DNA from: Macrotis lagotis
Lineage: Eukaryota > Chordata > Mammalia > Peramelemorphia > Peramelidae
Assembly: GCF_037893015.1 (NCBI RefSeq)
Contig: NC_133660.1
Span: 281,419,067 to 281,483,066 of the forward strand
Length of the DNA stretch: 64,000 bases
Reading direction: 5' to 3'
The position numbers were made by a program, and so were the translations under genes. Shown piece by piece: positions 1 to 12,022 of this stretch; position 1 is the stretch's first letter; each line of letters opens with the position of its first letter. Below the pieces are notes generated by a model. It worked only from the letters and a program-made list of their open reading frames with translations. It was not told the origin of the DNA and made no database searches.

Positions 1-1085
1 GAGAGAGAGAGAGAGGCAGAATCTGAACTCAGGGCTGCTAGACTCTAAGCCCAGCATTCCTCCCATTTTTTTTCTTGCTACCTTCTGAATAGTGACAGAG
101 CCTGCACTTGAATCTAGGGCCTTTCATTCCAAATACAGAGCTCTTCCCATTTAACTTTTTAAAGCCATAGGCTCTTCATCAGTAGAAGGGACATAATGAT
201 ATCCTATATGACTTACATCCTGGTTGCTCTGAAGTTCAAGAGATAAGGAGAATTCTGAGGCAAGAGTGATATGTTCCTCTCTTTCCCCACTGGACCCATC
301 AGTCCTGATTATTCTGTACTTATGGTTCAGGGCCATGGGCTGTTGGTTAAGCTAAGGGACCCCAGGATAGTTTGGGAGCAGCTGTCAAAACCACAACAGA
401 TCAAAAACAAAACAAAACAAAAAACCACAACAGATCAACAGCCCTCAGAGAAAAGAGAAGGGTTTCCAATCTACAGCTCAGCCCTTTCATTTCCTTAGCA
501 GGTAACCCTGGGCTAGTCCATCCTTTTTTTTTTCATTTTTAGTTTTGAATTAGCTTCCTCTTACCTCCTCTTTCCTTCCCCTTTCTATTGAGAAAGCAAG
601 AAAAACAAAACCATATATCGTTGAGCAAAACAAATTCCCTATTAGCCACATCAAAAGACAAAAAGAAGGCTTCAATTCACATTTTGAATCATTGGCCTCA
701 CTATCAGAAGCTATAACGTGACTCCTTGGGATCATGGTTGACCAATGAGTGGGCCAGACTTCCGGAGGCTTTCAGAGTTGTTTGTCATTACAATGCTTGT
801 GTTACTTCATAAATTTGCTCTTCTGGTTCTACTCACCGCATTCTACAGCAATTCAGAGAAGTCTTCCCAGGTTCTCTCTAAATCTTTTTGGGGGTAGAAC
901 CTTTTCTTCTTTCTTTGATCTTTTTTGGGGTATAGACAGAGTAGCAACTGGGGCAAAGGGTCTGCACAGCTTAAGGGCACAGCTCCAAGTTGCTGTCCAG
1001 AATGACAGTCCTCCCAAGATCAGTGTGACTGTTTTCATACATGGCCGTTCTCCCTTGATCTGGCCCCTGAGTCAGGTCACCAGCA
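1..1085. other. 3' flank of ACY3, no gene seen
   Basis: The stretch opens with a short GA repeat (1-16) and continues with old, MIR-like SINE debris. An A-rich patch (AAAAC repeats) lies around 399-425. I found no convincing AATAAA on the minus strand for ACY3 here, so its 3' end is not placed. The short open frames have no recognisable protein similarity. Confidence 0.5.
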
Positions 1086-4000
1086 TCAGGGGGCTGATGT
1101 CGCTGAGGCCTCTAAAGGTGGGATGGAGAATGTGCATTTCTCCAACTTAAAGAAGGCCACTCCTTTCTTATAGTAGGCAGCCTCATTGATAAAGGCTGGA
1201 TAGATGGTGGCATCCCCCTTGTAGAAGATCTCTTCCCCACTGAAGAGCTGAAAAATGGGGTCTCCTGGTTTCAGAGGAAGGAAATCTTTGTCCTGAGCAA
1301 AGGAGAAGAGTGTCAGTGGAGACCCCAGGGCTGGGGCTGGACAAGAGGAGTCTCTAGAGCAGAGGGGATGAGGGGTTTCTTTCTAGTGATCAGGGAGGCA
1401 GTGAAGCCCAGGGAAAAGAGCACCCAGGAGGCTGGGAATCAGGGGACCCAGCCGTTTCACTGTGTGAGCCTTGAGAAGGTCCCTAACATCCCTTGAATCT
1501 TCTCTTTTCTGTTAAAGAATAGGGACTGACCCTGTGAGTTCATGGACAAGGAATTCCCTAATCCTCTAATACAAGTCACTGCCTTCTGTGAGTCTTATGA
1601 TCTTAGAGAGTTACCAGAAACACCAAGGGGTTAAATGACTTGCCCAGGGTCATACAGTTCTTGACAGAAGCAGGGGAAGGATTTGTTCTCATGTCTCCCT
1701 GATTCTGACATCAGTCTTCTGCCCACTGCACCACACTGTCTCTCTTCTTTTCCATAAAACTTGGATAATTGACTGCTTGGCTCACCTCATTGGGGTGGGG
1801 GGTGATGATAAGGATTGACTTAGTTGCTTGGCAAAGCATCCTGGGGACAGGAAACCATAAGGGCCTTATGCTAACATGTTTTAATAGGATGGACCCTGCC
1901 TTCAGGAAGCTTGATTTCTAGTGGGTGAGTCAACACGTACACATCTAAATATCAGTTAAAGTTAGAGGCAAAACAGATGACTTGATTGAATAAGGTAGGA
2001 GTAGAAGGAAGTTGGGAGCTGGCAGGTAAGGAGGGAGAGAGTTTCAGTTTTAGTGCAAAAGCATAGAGGTGGTGTATAAGGATGGAAGGGCACAAGGGTG
2101 AGGTTGACTCCATTGTGATTTGGGTAACAAGGCCAGAGAAGTAGCAGGGACAGATTGACAAGAGTTTGAAATGCCAGCCAGATGAAGTGTCTGGCATTCC
2201 CACAAAGCCCTGAAAGTAGTGCCCCGGCCAGCACTGAGCACTTACCTGGAGCTGGGGATGGACAAATCCTAGTATCTCCCCATCGGGAGACCGAGGAAAA
2301 TCCATGGGTTCAATGACCTTATAAGCCACAGTGTCAAAAGCAGGGAATGAGGTACCTGTGAGGAAAGGAGAATGAGAATCACAGACCTTGGAGCTGGAAG
2401 GACCTCAGGGATCGTGTTGCTACTCCCCTTCATTTAACAGATGGGAGAGTGAAACCTGAAAGATGGGGCTGGACTTGGTCAAGGGCACACAGCTAGTTAG
2501 TGATGCCTGGTACTCAGACCTTCTTCAGATCTGACTTCAGATCCCAGTGGATTTCAGAGGTTGCAGAATCTGGCAGCTCCCTCTCTTGCCTCGTGGATCT
2601 GAATGAATCTGTTTATTTAGCATTCATTAGATTGGGCATTCCTGGAAGGCAAGGTTTCTGTTGAATCTTCTTTGTATGTTCAGGACCAGCACAGGGTTCA
2701 CAAACTAGACTAATCGGCATTTGTTGAATTATTCAGTGAATGGATGGATGGAACAGACAGACAAATGGATATACGAATGAATGGATAGATGAATGAATGA
2801 ATGAATGGATGGATGGACGGATGGATGGATTGATGAATGGATGCGTGGATCGAACAGACAGACAAATGCATATATCAATGAATGGACAGATGAATGAATG
2901 AATGAATGGATGGACAGATGGATGGATTGATGGATGGATGGATGGAACAGACAGACAAATGGATATATGAATGAATGGATAGATGAATGAATGGATGGAT
3001 GGATGGATGGATGGATGGATTGATGAATGGATGCGTGGATCGAACAGACAGACAAATGCATATATCAATGAATGGACAGATGAATGAATGAATGGATGGA
3101 TGGACAGATGGATGGATTGATGGATGGATGGATGGAACAGACAGACAAATGGATATATGAATGAATGGATAGATGAATGAATGAATGAATGGATGGATGG
3201 ACAGATGGATGGATTGATGAATGGATGCGTGGATCGAACAGACAGACAAATGCATATATCAATGAATGGACAGATGAATGAATGAATGAATGGATGGACA
3301 GATGGATGGATTGATGGATGGATGGATGGAACAGACAGACAAATGGATATATGAATGAATGGATAGATGAATGAATGGATGGATGGATGGATGGATGGAT
3401 GGATGGGTTGGTGAATGGATGGATGGAGCAGACAGACAAATGGATATATGAATGGATGAATAGATGAATGGACTAATGAATGGATGGACAGATGGATGGA
3501 TGGATGGATGAAAATGAGGATAGTAAGCACTCATCCCCATCCTTAAGGCCTATAAAAAGGTGGGGAGGGAGAGATGATTCTTTTGTTGGATGGTGGCATC
3601 ATGGAGCTTCCTCCCCCCGCCCCAGCACTTGGTCATTTCTCCCTCCTGCTTGTTGCAGATTCTTGTCCTGGGAAATGTTTTTTTTTTTTTAGTTTTTTTG
3701 CAAGGCAAACGGGGTTAAGTGGCTTGCCCAAGGCCACACAGCTAGGCAATTATTAAGTGTCTGAGACTGAATTTGAACCCAGGTACTCCTGACTCCAGGG
3801 CTGGTGCTTTATCCACTACGCCACCTAGCTGCCCCATTGTCCTGGAAAATGTTGAAGGTGATGATGGGACATAGGATTGGGGCCATCAGGCAGGCCCTCC
3901 AGGCTATCCTGGGACAGGACAGCATGTTAAGCCTTTCCTCTATTAACACCTTCTAACCTAGAGAGACCCACAGCCCAGCCTCCAGAGGAACAGGAGAATA

Positions 4001-6561
4001 AAAAGTCATAAGGATTCACCCTGGTTGAAAAGGTCAATGAAGTCCAAACCACAAGCCACCAAGGCTTTCATATGAGATAAGACATCAGCTCGAAGCACGC
4101 CATGAGGCTGGGGGCCCAGCTCCAGTCCTAGAAAGAGAGGTGACCTAATCACAAAAACAAGGACACAAACACACACATACGTACCACACACACCTCCTGA
4201 CTGCCCCCATGACAAGTGCTCATAGCTCCTTACCCCCATAGAGAGACTTCAGCTTCCCTGAGACCATAGTTGCCCCAAGCATTTAGAAATCTCATCCCCA
4301 CACAGATATTAAGGAACCCTTCCAATTCATACATCCCTCAGTTTCCTCATCAGTTCAGCTAAAATGCCACCTCCTCCAAGAAACCTTCTCTGCCCCCATC
4401 TTGGCCCTCCCATGTTAGTCCTTCTGCCCCACCCCAAGGGAAAAATGCTTTCTATTTTGTATTTGATTTTCTAGGTCATGTGGCACCCAATAATAGAACA
4501 GAAGCTCCTTTAGTGCAGGGGCCTTTTGTCTTTGAATGCCCACCACAGACTTCAGCATGGGTACCTGAATAAAGGTTCGCTGAATTGGATTGAAAGCCTG
4601 GAAGGCCTTTTAATGGAATGGCAACCCATTTAGAGAGGGATTTAAAATGAGGTTTGCCTAGGGATTTTGAAGTTTCCCTTGTTATCTGGCTTGAGCTTCG
4701 CAACCTCACTGAGAGAAAGGGGCGATTATAATTTTATTTTTACAGAGGAGGAAATTGAGGCTCATAGAGGTCACTTGTTTGAGGTCATGTACCTCATATA
4801 TAACTGAGGTGAGACTATGTCCCAGGTCTTCCTTACACGAGATCCAGAGTTCTACCCTCACATCAAGCCAAAAACTTTCTTTACAGTTCTTCCTTGGATG
4901 CTTACAAATTGTATACCTTGAACCAGTCCCTTAACTTTATCAGACCTCTGTTTCCTCATCTGTGAAATGAATGATTTGTACTGAATGTCCTTTGAAATTC
5001 CCTTCAGCTCTAAAGCTGTGACCTCCCCTCATCTCCCTCAGGAAACTTCAGCTTTCTCAAGTCTCCCATCATCCTGCCCCCTCCAGGGACCCAGTCTAAT
5101 GAAGATCAAAAATCCCTAGTTCCCTTTCTTCAACACTATTCTGAAACCACATTCCCCGTACCTATTTATTCTCATCTTCCCCTCCCCAGAGAGAGTAAAG
5201 GCCCCCATGGAATCCGCATCCACACACCAACCCTTAGGGCTCAATGAACCCAAGATCTATCCTGTTTCCAGCCTACCAGGGGCCACCATTTGTCATACCC
5301 AGGCCATTCTTGGCAACTGACAAGAGGGCAAACTTTTCCTGTTCAGGCCAACCAAGTAGGTAGATTGGACACGGACCCTGGATGTGTTTCTGAAAGGTGA
5401 AGGAACAAAGGTGGATTAACATATTGGCTCTCAGGGGACCCAGGCTCTAGACCTGCATCTGCCACAGTTGAGGTATTAAGACAGAGGAGTGGCTCCCCAT
5501 TTCTGAGCCTCTATTTCCTCATCTGTAAAACTGAGTAATGGCATCTGCCTTACCATTTAGAGTAGTGATGAGCAATTTGGAAAGGAAGAAGGTGGGGTTG
5601 AGGGTATTAAGAGAGGCAGAAAGTATCCAATAATTGAGGAATGAATGAATGAGGGAATAAGGGAATGTCTCCTGCCTCTCAGTCTAAGTTTTTCCCATCC
5701 CATGAAAGGGAAGGAAAAAGATTGGAAACAAGAAGAGGAGGTAAAGGGAATAAGGTGAAGGACACTGTATTCAGAGTCAGAGGACCTGGGGAGAATCCCA
5801 GATATTGTGAGGTACTACTGGTATGATCTTGGACCACTCTGAGTCTCAATTTCATTGTAAAATTAGACAATTCCCAAAGTGCCTTGCACCTCTAAATCTA
5901 TAGTCCTAGAGTTTCGATTGATCCTCAGCCTCTAGGGAATGGTCATCTCAAAGATCTAAGCTCCTGAAAGCCAGAGGAATGTGAAGGGTGAGAAAAGGTA
6001 ATGGGAAGGAGACCTGGATATGGTGACACATATGCATAGTGAAGACACTCTTCTCAGAGTCCACGATTAGACAGGCTGCCATGTTGGAGGTTGTGTTGTG
6101 AAGGTCAAAGATGAAGTCAAAGGCATCAGCTGAATCTCTTGGACCAAAGAGTTGGTTGATCTCCTGGGCCCGCCTCACTTCATAAAGGTCATCTTGTGTG
6201 CCCTTGGAACTGTGAAGCAGGAAGGGAATGAGGTCACCATTGGGGGGGATCAGATTGTCATCTGATGGCTTGCCCTTCTTTCAGGGTCAAGGAAAGACCT
6301 AGGTATAGCTATGGACACCACTCACGTGAGGAAGGACTTTTTGAAGCTTCTATTCAGGTCCTGGTTTACATAGCGTATACAGCGTTCAGTGGCTTTGGGG
6401 TTGGCCAGGAAGGGGGTGGCTGTGAAGGTCCTCCTCTGCAGCTCAGAAGGGTCTTGTAGCCAGTGCTTCACCAGGTAGACACCTGAGAGCTCATTCCCAT
6501 GGGTGCCTCCCATCACAGCCACACGGTTTAGATGATGTCCTACAAAGGCTGTGGAGTACAT
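1086..6561 (-). CDS. ACY3: Aminoacylase 3 (N-acyl-aromatic-L-amino acid amidohydrolase), 6 coding exons
   Basis: Zinc carboxypeptidase-like hydrolase of the aspartoacylase family; ACY3 removes acetyl groups from N-acetyl aromatic amino acids and mercapturic acids, mainly in kidney. Coding exons on the minus strand are 6326-6561, 6014-6209, 5299-5389, 4020-4127, 2246-2355 and 1086-1292. Phases join exactly and give 315 aa (human 319). GGTHGNE supplies zinc ligands His21 and Glu24, DLHNTT supplies His116, Arg63 and DLNR (68-71) are the substrate-binding residues, and GLELGPQP carries the catalytic Glu177. The C-terminal part ([19 protein letters not shown]) resembles ACY3 more than ASPA. The ATG at 6561 is chosen because an acceptor (TTTTAG) ends at 6576, so the upstream in-frame ATG at 6594 is intronic. 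This start also puts the zinc residues at ASPA numbering. An upstream non-coding exon must exist but is not placed. Confidence 0.95.
2735..3515. repeat. TGGA/TGAA tetranucleotide array with ~190 bp higher-order unit
   Basis: Nearly 800 bp of TGGA/TGAA repeats lie in ACY3 intron 4. A GAACAGACAGACAAATG tag recurs at 2751, 2852, 2945, 3042, 3135, 3236 and 3329, and a variant (GAGCAGAC...) at 3426. Alternate tags are followed by GGATATATGAATG (A) or GCATATATCAATG (B), so the true period is an A+B dimer of 190-194 bp. The array reads as Ser-Ile-His-Pro repeats on the minus strand, which is an artefact. Confidence 0.95.
3678..3835 (-). mobile_element. Marsupial tRNA-derived SINE (WSINE/MAR type)
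   Basis: The copy runs from a T-tract through GCAAGGCAA and GCCCAAGGCCACACAGCTAG to GCCACCTAGCTGCCCC. It is flanked by near-identical target duplications around TGTCCTGGGAAATGTT (about 3664) and TGTCCTGGAAAATGTT (about 3839). It lies in ACY3 intron 4. Confidence 0.9.
4988..5130. repeat. Intronic segment duplicated at 8094-8240
   Basis: This part of ACY3 intron 3 recurs in the same orientation 3.1 kb away, inside an L1 fragment. Shared blocks include CTCATCTCCCTCAGGAAACT, GCTTTCTCAAGTCTCC and GAAGATCAAAAATC. By eye the two are roughly 80% identical. The left edge coincides with the end of an old MIR-like SINE tail. Confidence 0.75.
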
Positions 6562-7380
6562 CCTGAGCACTGTACCTAAAATAGCAACAGACATGAAGAA
6601 AAAGGGGAACTATGCCTTGGACCCTTGTCCCCAGAGACTGAGGGGCCTCAAAGAATTACTGTGGCAAAGAGGGACTTTGTAGGACCTGGATACCAATAAA
6701 TGGAACTCCTGCCTTCCTTGGGGGCCCCAAGTAGTTCCCAACTTGCCCTGCTCTGGCTTCCAGCAGTTTAGAGCTGACAAAACCCCATAAAGACAGCCAT
6801 TGTAGCAGGTAGGCCAGGAAGAACAATCCCCTAGAGTAGGTTCAGAGCATTCAATGGAGGTGCATTGGTTCTGCAGTCAGAAGTCCTGGATTTTAATCCC
6901 ATCTCTGACCCTTCCTCTCCAGGTGACCTTGAGCAGTCATTTAATATGTCTAATCTGCAAAGAGAAGGTTGGAGTAGATGACTTTTTTTTTTAGTAAACA
7001 TCTGAGATTGAATTGAATTCAGGTCTTCTTGAGTCCAGGGTCAGTGCTCCATCCACTGCAGCATGACCTTGGCTTCCCGAGTAGATGACTTCTAAGAAGG
7101 AGTAGACAGGAATAGTAAAGGGATAAAATTGTTGTGGGAGACTTTTGAGGTCACTTCTGGTTATAAACATAGGGCCCTGGAGATCCTTTTTGTTTAAAGT
7201 TGAGTTTTGGACAGGGAGGATGGTAGAAATGAGGGTTGAGGATGGGGAGCTAAAGAATTCTCTGAGAAAGATGAAATATCTAAGGTTTAAGACAAAGATA
7301 TGATCCTAATAATAAGATCCATTCCCCAACTGACAAGTAATTATGGGAGATAAAGGTTATTGTTAAGAATAGGCAATTTT

Positions 7381-7443
7381 CTTTGTTTTTAGTTTTTGCA
7401 AGGCAATGGAGTTAAGTGGCTTACCCAAGGCCACACAGCTAGG

Positions 7444-7508
<65 letters not shown>

Positions 7509-7753
7509 TTAGATTTTTCAAGGCACTGGGGTTAAGTGGCTTGCCCAAGGCCACACAGCTAGGTAATTACTAAATGTCTGAGGTCAGATTTGAACCCAGG
7601 TACACCTGACTCCAAGGCTGATGCTCTATCCATCGTGCCACCTAGCCACCCCTAGCTAGGTAATTATTATTAAGTGTCTGAGGCCACATTTGAACTCAGG
7701 TACTCCTGACTCCAGGGCTGGTGCTCTATCCACTGTGACACCTAGCTGCCCCT
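7381..7753 (-). mobile_element. Nested SINE-in-SINE insertion in the L1
   Basis: An outer marsupial SINE occupies 7381-7445 and about 7656-7753. A second SINE (about 7509-7650) has inserted at its CTAGGTAATTATTAAGTG region. A 15-bp target duplication (AGAATAGGCAATTTT) brackets the whole cluster at 7366-7380 and 7754-7768, proving that the outer SINE landed in the L1. Confidence 0.85.
7445..7509. repeat. (ATT)n/(ATC ATT)n microsatellite
   Basis: About 65 bp of ATT/ATC trinucleotides expanded at the A/T-rich tail junction between the two nested SINEs. Confidence 0.95.
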
Positions 7754-8093
7754 AGAATAGGCAATTTTTCAAAAGAAGAAATGAAAGCTGCCAGCAACCA
7801 TATGAAAACACATATCAAACCATTTATAATTAGAGAAAAGCAATTCCGAAGTTTTATCTTATACCCATGAGATGTGCCAGGACAACAAAAGAGAAAAATA
7901 ATCATTGCTATAGGGGATGTCAGAAGACAGGTATATATTAGAGGTAATAGCTATAACCATTCTGGAAAGCAATTTGAAAATATTATTGAAAAGCTATGAG
8001 ATTATCCTGATCTTTTGATACCACTAGTAGGCCAGTGCTCCAGAGAGAGCAAAGAAAGGAGATCAGAACCCATATATATATAGATATTAGATA

Positions 8094-8240
8094 TTTGAGG
8101 TTCCCTTCAGCTCTAGAGCTGATCTAGAGCTCATCTCCCTCAGGAAACTTCTGCTTTCTCAAGTCTCCTGTCATCCTGCCCCTCCTCCAAAGACCTAGTC
8201 TATGAAGATCAAAAATCAAAAATATATATAATATCTATAG
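8094..8240. repeat. Copy of ACY3 intron 3 segment inserted in L1
   Basis: Second copy of the segment at 4988-5130, bounded on both sides by short AT-rich (TATATA) sequence and then L1 sequence. It looks like a templated insertion rather than a mobile element, because it has no poly(A) or clear target duplication. Confidence 0.7.
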
Positions 8241-8599
8241 TTGCCCTTTTTTGTTGTTCCCATAACTTGGGAAATGGCTGAACAAGTTGTGAAACAAAAA
8301 TAGAATACTATTGAAATTATGTTGTAATGGATTCAGAGGAATCAGGGGAAGATTTTTTTGAAAATGGATGCAAAGGATAGCAAGTAGGACCCAGAGAATG
8401 ATGTATACCATGACTACAGCAAAGTAAACAATTATAACAGGAGTCTAAAACATACTATAATACCCAAGATGGCATCACATGGAGACACCTCAACTCACTC
8501 AGGGTACCTAAATAGTCTGAGGAGAGAAGGAATTGGTCTGTCTTTGAGAGAGCAAGATCAGAGTCAGTCTAAAACACATTCACTTTGAAAATCTTTTCC

Positions 8600-9510
8600 T
8601 CTTTAATTTATTAAATTTTTTAAATGAAATTTTCTGGGTTTTTTATGTTTTGATTTTCGAATTCTATCCCTACCTCGCTGGTCTCCCTGCTACATGAGAT
8701 GGTAAGGCATTTGATATAGGCTAGACATGTGCAATCATGGAAAACATTTTCACGTTAGTCATTATGTGAAAGAAAATTCAAACAAGGAGAGAGAGAGAGA
8801 ATGAAAAACAATAAGCTTTAGTTTGTATTTAGATGCTAACAGTTCTTTCTATGAAGGTAGATAGCATTTTTTATCATGAGTTCATTGGGATTTCTTGGAT
8901 CATTGTATTGCTGAGGATAGCTAAATCATTCACAGTTATTCATCATACAATATTGCTATTACTAGTTCATCCTGCATCATTTCATGTAGGTCTTTCCAGG
9001 ATTTTCTGGTCATTTCTTACAACTCAACTTGGTCAACCATTCTCCCAATTGATGGACATTCCCTCAATTTCCAATTCTTGGCCATCACAAAAAAACCCAC
9101 TATCAATATTTCTGTACATATAGGTTCTTTTTCATTCTTTTTTATCTCTTGGAAATGGTGACCTAGTAGTGGCATTGCTGGCCCAAAGGGTATGCACAGT
9201 TTTATAATGCTTTGGACATAGTTTCAAATTGTTCTTCAGAATAGTTGGATCAGTTCACTAACTCTACCAACAATGCATTAGTGTGGGATTGGGATCCCAC
9301 ATCACCTCTAACATATCTTTTTTCCTTTTCTGTCATATTAGTCAATCTGATAGGTGTGAAGTGGTACCTTGAAGCTCTTGTGATTTGCATTTCTCTAATC
9401 AACAGTGATTTGGAGCATTTTTTCATATGACTATGGATAACTTTGATTTCTTCATCTGAAAACTTCCTGTTCATATCTTTCACCTTTTATAAATTAGGCA
9501 ATGACTTGCA
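8600..9510 (-). mobile_element. L1 3' fragment, opposite strand
   Basis: Reverse-strand marsupial L1 3' region. Markers are TGGCATTGCTGGCCCAAAGG, GGTATGCACAGTTTTATA and TTGGATCAGTTCACTAACTC, with TCTGATAGGTGTGAAGTGG further on. Together with the plus-strand fragment just before it, this makes a tail-to-tail L1 pair. It is not coding. Confidence 0.8.
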
Positions 9511-10590
9511 TTTTTATGCATTTTCCAGTCAATAAATGAAGACTTTATTGCTTGTAAACTATTCCCCCACCCCCATCAGTTTTCTGCTTTCCTTCTAATT
9601 TGGTTGCATTGATTTTGTTTGTGCAGGGACAGGGAGATGGGGCACAGAAGAATGGGGGAAAGGGAAGAGAAGGATGGAAGGATTTGTAGACAGAGGAACA
9701 AGGGTCAGATAATGGAAGGATAGAGGAATGGACAGACAGGAGCAGGAGGAAGAGGGTAAAAGAAGTGGGGGAGATGGAAAGGGATGAAAGAGGGATACCA
9801 AATGGGAGAACTGCAAGGGGGGCACAGAAGGCTGGGGGAATGGGGAAAAAAGGGGAAGAGGGAACAGGGGGACAGGAGAGAAAAACCCAGAAAAGGTCTG
9901 GCTCAGCACTGACCTTTGCTCAGTCTGTCCACCACTGGCTGTTCCCTCTAAGGATGATGTGCCTTCTCTCTGGGAAACTTGTTTTTGAAGCTCCAGATTT
10001 GAGAAGTGGATTTAAAGGCTGCCTGTGTCTCCAGCAGCTGCCCAAAGTTCACTGGGTCTTGACGGGGACAGGCTGGAGAGACTTTGGCCCCAGGATCTGT
10101 TCCCTCTTGTTGCTCAGTGACTAGGATCTGTCTCCTGCCAGGCTTAAATGTGCTCTATATTTCCTGAATGTCTTTGCCAGAGAAAAGTGGGTAGGTCACT
10201 TGAGAACTGAATTAAAGGGAAAGAATGAGGACTAAGCACAGCTTTCTCATGTCACAGAGGGCAAAACCCCTCTCCTATTTCCTACTGTCAGCCAAGGAAG
10301 AAGAGAAAACCCATTAGTTGGACAGGGGAGAGAGGGATTTGGCTGACTACCAGTTTTTATAGGGAACAAATGAAAAGAAACAGAAATGCCATCAAAAGGA
10401 GGAACAGGAAACAGTCTCTGAGGATTAGGAGAAAGGCACTTTGCAGCACCTTTTCAGTGGCCCCTCCAGCAAGACACAGCTGCAGAGACAGGGCTAAGCT
10501 GGGGAGAGGGGAAGGACGGAGGGAGTTTTTTCCCCTAAGGGTTCTCTGTACCAATGAGCCTACAAGGCCAGTGCAAAAGTCAGCAGTGAT

Positions 10591-10784
10591 AGGAGGAGGA
10601 GGAGGAGGAGGAGGAGGAGGAGGAAGGGGAGGGGGGGGAGGGGAGGAGGAAAAGAGAAAAGTGAGAAGAGGAAGAAGAGGAAGAGTGAGAAAGAAGAGGA
10701 GGAAAAATAAGGGGAGGAGGAGGAGGAGAGGAGAGGGAAGAGGAAAAGGGGAAGGGGAGGGGGATGAGGAGAAGGAGAAAAAGT
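10591..10784. repeat. Polypurine (GGA/AGG)n tract
   Basis: About 195 bp are almost entirely purine on the plus strand, beginning with eleven or so GGA units and including a G-run. Homopurine mirror-like tracts of this type can form triplex (H-DNA). The glutamate/arginine/glycine-rich open frame across it is compositional. Confidence 0.95.
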
Positions 10785-11735
10785 TAACTGGATCTTCTAG
10801 GTAGCTACTGGTTTACCTGCAAGTCATTACCTGAATTCCAGACAGTCCCTCCTTACGGCCACCTGCACGCTCAGGGAACACTCACTAGAAAGAAAAAGCT
10901 TTGCAAAACCACAGAGGTACAGAGCGCATCTAATGATGCATCCAACTCTCATCCATCTCCTCATCTGCCTCTAGAACCTGTATGACAGGAAGACTCTCCC
11001 ACCCTGCCCCTTGCTCCCAATGCCAGGGAGCAATGTTCTAGTTCTTTCAGTAGGATGGAGAAGCTGAGAAAAATAGAGCCCCTTCTCTAAAGCTGCCTGC
11101 CACAAAAGGGGGCAGCATCCTCCAGCATGGGAAAGTATGTATTCCCTAAAAAGGCCATGCAGACTCGGAGCCCAACCCTGGGAGAGCTTGGAGATCCTTC
11201 CTCGGGGCCCTGCCCAGACCCAGGAGAGTCACTCCCACTCTCCCCCAGGAGCCAGGTTTTTACTGCTGGTCCTTACAGTGAGGTATAGGATGACTGATTC
11301 TCAGAAAAGGGGAAGGGATGTGACTCTGACTCTGTCCCTCTCTCCCTCCCTGCCCCCAGCTTCACCAGATTCAGTCTTTCTGGGTCACTCCTACTTCTAG
11401 GAAGGCAGAAGCAGCCTGGGCACAGGTACCTGGTCCTCTCAGTTGCTGTCTGGAGGGAACTTCCCCCCCTCCCATCCTGTTAGCTTCTAGTACCTCACCT
11501 CCCTACCAATAGGCTACATCTTGAAACCTGGAACTAGGTTTGTGCTAATGACTCGTTTAGGGTCATCTGTCTCCTCACCTATAAAATTGGGGTAAGCTTC
11601 CCTCACAGGACTTTCTGAGGATGGGGAAGGAATAAAGATGATGACGGGCTCCAGTTCACTGCAATTGCCTAGGGTTTAACTCAGGGTCTGGCAAATAGGT
11701 AGGTGTTTAATAAATATAAATTGGCCATGCTGACT

Positions 11736-11955
11736 CCCTCCTTCCTTTCCTTCCCTTCCTCTCTCCCTTCCTTCCTTCCTCCCACTCTCTTTTCTTCCTT
11801 TTTCCATTCTTTTTCTCTTTTTCCTTCCTTCCTTCCTTCCTTTCATTCTTTCTTTCTCTTTTTTCTCTCTCTCCCTTCCCTCTTTCCTTCCTGCCTTTTT
11901 CTTTCTTTCCTTCCTTCATTCTTTCCTTTCTTTCTTTTCCTTCCTTCCTTCCTCC

Positions 11956-12022
<67 letters not shown>

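Larger units (their letters stand above)
7280..8620 (+). mobile_element. L1 (LINE-1) ORF2/3' fragment, interrupted
   Basis: Diverged marsupial L1 3' sequence: CATTCCCCAACTGACAAGTA, AATAGGCAATTTTTCAAAAG, ACCATTCTGGAAAGCAATTT and GGGAAATGGCTGAACAAGTT are typical blocks. It is broken by a SINE cluster (7381-7753) and by a copied ACY3-intron segment (8094-8240). It has no coding capacity left and lies upstream of ACY3. Confidence 0.8.

Noticed and set aside
2729-3540. Open minus-strand frames of up to 265 codons rich in Ser-Ile-His-Pro
   Set aside because: They are the translation of a TGGA/TGAA array in an ACY3 intron; there is no splice or homology support.
1086-6561. ASPA instead of ACY3
   Set aside because: The C-terminal half (AKNGLGLE, VHPQLQ, KKGVAF) and the TBX10 neighbourhood match ACY3; ASPA lies elsewhere in mammals.
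6326-6594. Upstream in-frame ATG at 6594 as ACY3 start
   Set aside because: A splice acceptor lies between it and the ATG at 6561. The 6561 start also gives the family numbering of His21, Glu24 and His116.
10370-10804. Arg/Gly/Glu-rich open frame
   Set aside because: Product of the polypurine tract; no similarity to a protein family.
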